Below are positions 61,800 to 64,000 of a stretch of 64,000 nt of DNA, piece after piece. Position numbers and translations under genes: made by a program. The notes under the pieces are model-generated. The model saw only the letters and a list, made by a program, of their open reading frames with translations, had not been told where the DNA came from and did not search any database. Within the stretch, counting starts at the first letter, position 1; each line of letters starts with the position of its first letter. Origin of the DNA: Actinoplanes auranticolor. GTDB taxonomy: Bacteria > Actinomycetota > Actinomycetes > Mycobacteriales > Micromonosporaceae. Where the stretch lies: assembly GCF_018332655.1 (NCBI RefSeq), contig NZ_BOQL01000014.1, positions 62,001 to 126,000 of the forward strand, in the 5' to 3' direction.

Positions 61800-62110
61800 C
61801 AGGGCGTCCAGCTCGCCCTGGCCATGTCCACGTACTCCCCCTTGATCGGCACGCCCTCGCTGAGCAGCCGTTGCCGTGCCTCCTGCTCGTGCCCGGGCGG
61901 CGTCCGGCCGGCGCTGGTGACGACCCGGTGCCAGGGGACGCCGCCGCCGTGCCGGGCCATGATCGTGCCGACCTGCCGCGCCGAGTTGCGGCCGGAGAGG
62001 TCCGCGAGCGCGTCGGCGACTGCCCCGTAAGACATGACGCGGCCCTCCGGGATGCTCTCCACGAGCCGGAGGACCTCTTCGACGTACTCCTGCGGTGTCA
62101 CCGACGCCAC
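61799..62110 (-). CDS. Alkyltransferase-like DNA repair protein (ATL)
   Basis: 103 residues from the GTG at 62110 (GGAG upstream), comprising only the DNA-binding domain of O6-alkylguanine-DNA alkyltransferase: PEGRVMSYGAVADALA and RQVGTIMARHGGGVPWHRVV. The acceptor Cys of PCHRV is Trp60 (PWHRV), so it cannot accept alkyl groups. Such ATL proteins bind O6-alkylguanine and hand lesions to nucleotide-excision repair. Confidence 0.92.
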   Translation of the reverse strand: MASVTPQEYVEEVLRLVESIPEGRVMSYGAVADALADLSGRNSARQVGTIMARHGGGVPWHRVVTSAGRTPPGHEQEARQRLLSEGVPIKGEYVDMARASWTP

Positions 62111-62161
62111 GATATGGGATCTCCGCTCGGCCCCGCACGGCCCGGCGCGCAGAATGGGCGG

Positions 62162-63274
62162 GTGCGGGAACAGGTGACGGGTGCGCGACGGATCGTGGTG
62201 AAGGTGGGCTCGTCCTCCCTGACCACCGCGGCCGGTGGGATAGACGAGCGGCGGGTGGACGCCCTCGTCGACGCCATCGGCGGACTCGCCGCGCAGGGCC
62301 GGGAAATGGTGCTGGTCTCCAGCGGCGCCATCGCCGCCGGCCTGGCCCCGCTGAAACTCCCCCGGCGTCCGCGCGACCTGGCCACCCAGCAGGCCGCGGC
62401 CTCCGTGGGCCAGGGCCTGCTGATCGGGCGGTACGCGGCCGGTTTCGCCCGGCACGGGGTGACCGTGGGGCAGATCCTGCTCACCGTGGACGACGTCACC
62501 CGGCGCGCGCACTACCGCAACGCGTACCGGACGCTGCGCAAGCTGCTCGACCTCGGGGCCCTGCCGATCGTCAACGAGAACGACACGGTGGCCACCGAGG
62601 AGATCCGGTTCGGCGACAACGACCGGCTCGCCGCCCTGGTGGCCGCCCTGGTCCAGGCCGACCTGCTGGTCCTGCTCTCCGACGTGGACGCGCTCTACAC
62701 CGGCGACCCGTCGTCGCCGGCCGCGCGCCGCATCACGGTGGTCCGCGACGAGGCCGACCTCGCGGACGTCTCGGTCGGCACGGCCGGCAAGTCCGGCGTG
62801 GGGACCGGCGGCATGGTCACCAAGGTCGAGGCGGTCCGGATCGCGACCGGCTTCGGCATCCCGGTGGTGCTGACCGCGGCCCCGCTGGCCGCCGCCGCCC
62901 TGGCCGGTGACGACGTCGGCACCCTGTTCCACGCGGTCGAGCACCGCCCGGCGGCCCGGCTCTTCTGGCTGGCCCACGCGACCTCGCCGCGCGGACGCCT
63001 GCACCTGGATCCGGGTGCGGTCGCGGCGGTCGTCGCCCGGCGCAAGTCGCTGCTGCCGGCCGGGATCACCGCGGTGGACGGCTCCTTCGTCTCCGGCGAC
63101 CCGGTGGATCTGGTCGACGCGGGCTCGGGCACATCGGTGGCCCGCGGTCTGGTGAACTACGACGCGGTCGAACTGCCGGCACTGCTGGGCCGCTCGACGC
63201 CGGAGCTGGCGGCGGCGCTCGGTCCCGGCTACGAGCGCGAGGTCGTCCACCGCGACGACCTGGTGCTGCTGTGA
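62162..63274 (+). CDS. proB: Glutamate 5-kinase
   Basis: First enzyme of proline synthesis (glutamate to glutamyl-5-phosphate). 370 residues from the GTG at 62162; VREQVTGARRIVVKVGSSSL opens the amino-acid-kinase domain. VLVSSGAIAAGL, PIVNENDTVAT and GTGGMVTKVEAVRIA are the typical substrate/ATP motifs. A C-terminal PUA domain (about 275-370) makes it the long form that can be feedback-inhibited by proline. Followed by proA. Confidence 0.96.
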   Translation: MREQVTGARRIVVKVGSSSLTTAAGGIDERRVDALVDAIGGLAAQGREMVLVSSGAIAAGLAPLKLPRRPRDLATQQAAASVGQGLLIGRYAAGFARHGVTVGQILLTVDDVTRRAHYRNAYRTLRKLLDLGALPIVNENDTVATEEIRFGDNDRLAALVAALVQADLLVLLSDVDALYTGDPSSPAARRITVVRDEADLADVSVGTAGKSGVGTGGMVTKVEAVRIATGFGIPVVLTAAPLAAAALAGDDVGTLFHAVEHRPAARLFWLAHATSPRGRLHLDPGAVAAVVARRKSLLPAGITAVDGSFVSGDPVDLVDAGSGTSVARGLVNYDAVELPALLGRSTPELAAALGPGYEREVVHRDDLVLL

Positions 63275-63363
63275 GCCGCGCGCAGGGGACATGACTTAGC
63301 GGGCCCGACGGTGCAGGATTGAGCCGTCGCCGTCCGTCACGGCGCAACGAACGAGGAGTCTTC

Positions 63364-64000
63364 ATGACTGTGCTTCAGCAGGCCGCCGAGGCCCGGGTCG
63401 CCGGCATCGACCTGGCCGCCGCCACCCGCGCCGAGAAGGACGCCGCGCTGCTGCTGATGGCGGACCGGCTGGTCGAGCGCACCGACGACATCGTCGCCGC
63501 CAACGCCGTGGACGTCGAGAACGGCCGTACCGGTGGGCTGTCCGAGGCCATGATCGACCGGCTGACGCTGACCGCCGGGCGGGTCGCCGCGATGGCCGAC
63601 GGCCTGCGGCAGCTGGCCGCCCTGCCCGACCCGGTCGGCGACGTGGTGCGCGGCGCGACCCTGGCCAACGGCCTCGAGCTGCGTCAGGTCCGGGTGCCGT
63701 TCGGCGTGGTCGGCATCATCTACGAGGGCCGGCCCAACGTGACGGCGGACGCGGCGGGCATCTGCCTGAAGTCGGGCAACGCGGTGCTGCTGCGCGGTTC
63801 CGGCTCGGCCCAGAGCTCGAACGCGGCGATCGTCTCGGTGCTGCGCAAGGCCGTCGCCGACTCGCACCTGCCGGCCAACACCATCCAGCTGCTCGACGCC
63901 ACGACCCGCGACTCGGTCAAGGAGCTGATGCGGGCCCGCGGCCTGGTCGACGTGCTGATCCCGCGCGGCGGCGCCTCGCTGATCAAGACGGTGGTCGAGG
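63364..64000 (+). CDS. proA: Glutamate-5-semialdehyde dehydrogenase (partial)
   Basis: Second proline-synthesis enzyme; reduces glutamyl-5-phosphate with NADPH. The first 212 of about 415 residues are in the window; the catalytic Cys lies beyond base 64000. Clear segments are [20 protein letters not shown] and [31 protein letters not shown] precedes the ATG at 63364. Same strand as proB after 89 bases. Confidence 0.96.
   Translation, partial: MTVLQQAAEARVAGIDLAAATRAEKDAALLLMADRLVERTDDIVAANAVDVENGRTGGLSEAMIDRLTLTAGRVAAMADGLRQLAALPDPVGDVVRGATLANGLELRQVRVPFGVVGIIYEGRPNVTADAAGICLKSGNAVLLRGSGSAQSSNAAIVSVLRKAVADSHLPANTIQLLDATTRDSVKELMRARGLVDVLIPRGGASLIKTVVE

Overview
The window is high-GC actinobacterial chromosome. 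The RpoB, S12 and EF-Tu sequences, the ATGA/TGATG overlaps, the frequent GTG starts and the long Ala/Pro/Arg-rich tails on ribosomal proteins all suggest Micromonosporaceae, probably Actinoplanes or a relative. That family-level call rests on memory of the family, not on a search.

Positions 1-25.4 kb hold the conserved translation/transcription superblock, read almost entirely on the minus strand. In transcription order (from high to low coordinate) it runs: tRNA-Thr, tRNA-Met, rpmG, hadA-hadB, tRNA-Trp, secE, nusG, rplA, a two-gene ABC transporter, rplJ-rplL, rpoB-rpoC, two small membrane-protein genes, rpsL-rpsG-fusA-tuf, then the S10 operon rpsJ-rplC-rplD-rplW-rplB-rpsS-rplV-rpsC-rplP (rplP leaves the window). 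The order resembles the Mycobacterium locus, with one striking exception: rplK (L11) is missing from its usual place between nusG and rplA. Control elements visible here include an L10-type leader before rplJ, a possible L1 operator before rplA, and a 19-nt motif found identically in the S10 and str leaders, each time exactly 92 nt before the start codon.

Positions 25.4-41 kb are accessory and housekeeping genes: a membrane GAF-GGDEF-EAL protein next to a 55-residue exported peptide, a small helix-turn-helix protein, a sulfurtransferase, YajQ, tRNA-Tyr, a gene-poor patch with an endonuclease VII-like gene, an SGNH hydrolase, a STAS-like protein, a TetR-luciferase-like oxidoreductase-GNAT-MOSC operon with twin TetR operators, a DUF1707 protein, two tandem paralogous MFS transporters and HtpX.

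Positions 41-54.6 kb carry an incomplete complex I set (nuoB, C, H, I, J, K, L, M, N). No nuoA, nuoD or nuoEFG is present. The set is interrupted by a secreted serine hydrolase gene (between nuoH and nuoI) and by an ECF sigma/anti-sigma pair plus a DUF2252 kinase-like gene (between nuoB and nuoC). NuoC has a long repetitive Pro-rich tail.

Positions 54.6-64 kb hold a PLP decarboxylase/sphingosine-phosphate-lyase-like gene overlapping nuoB, a decayed ZIP transporter, a GPH-type symporter, a shortened gamma-glutamyltransferase homologue, a divergent SDR/TetR pair with two matching palindromic operators, a methyltransferase, an alkyltransferase-like protein, and the proline genes proB and proA (partial).
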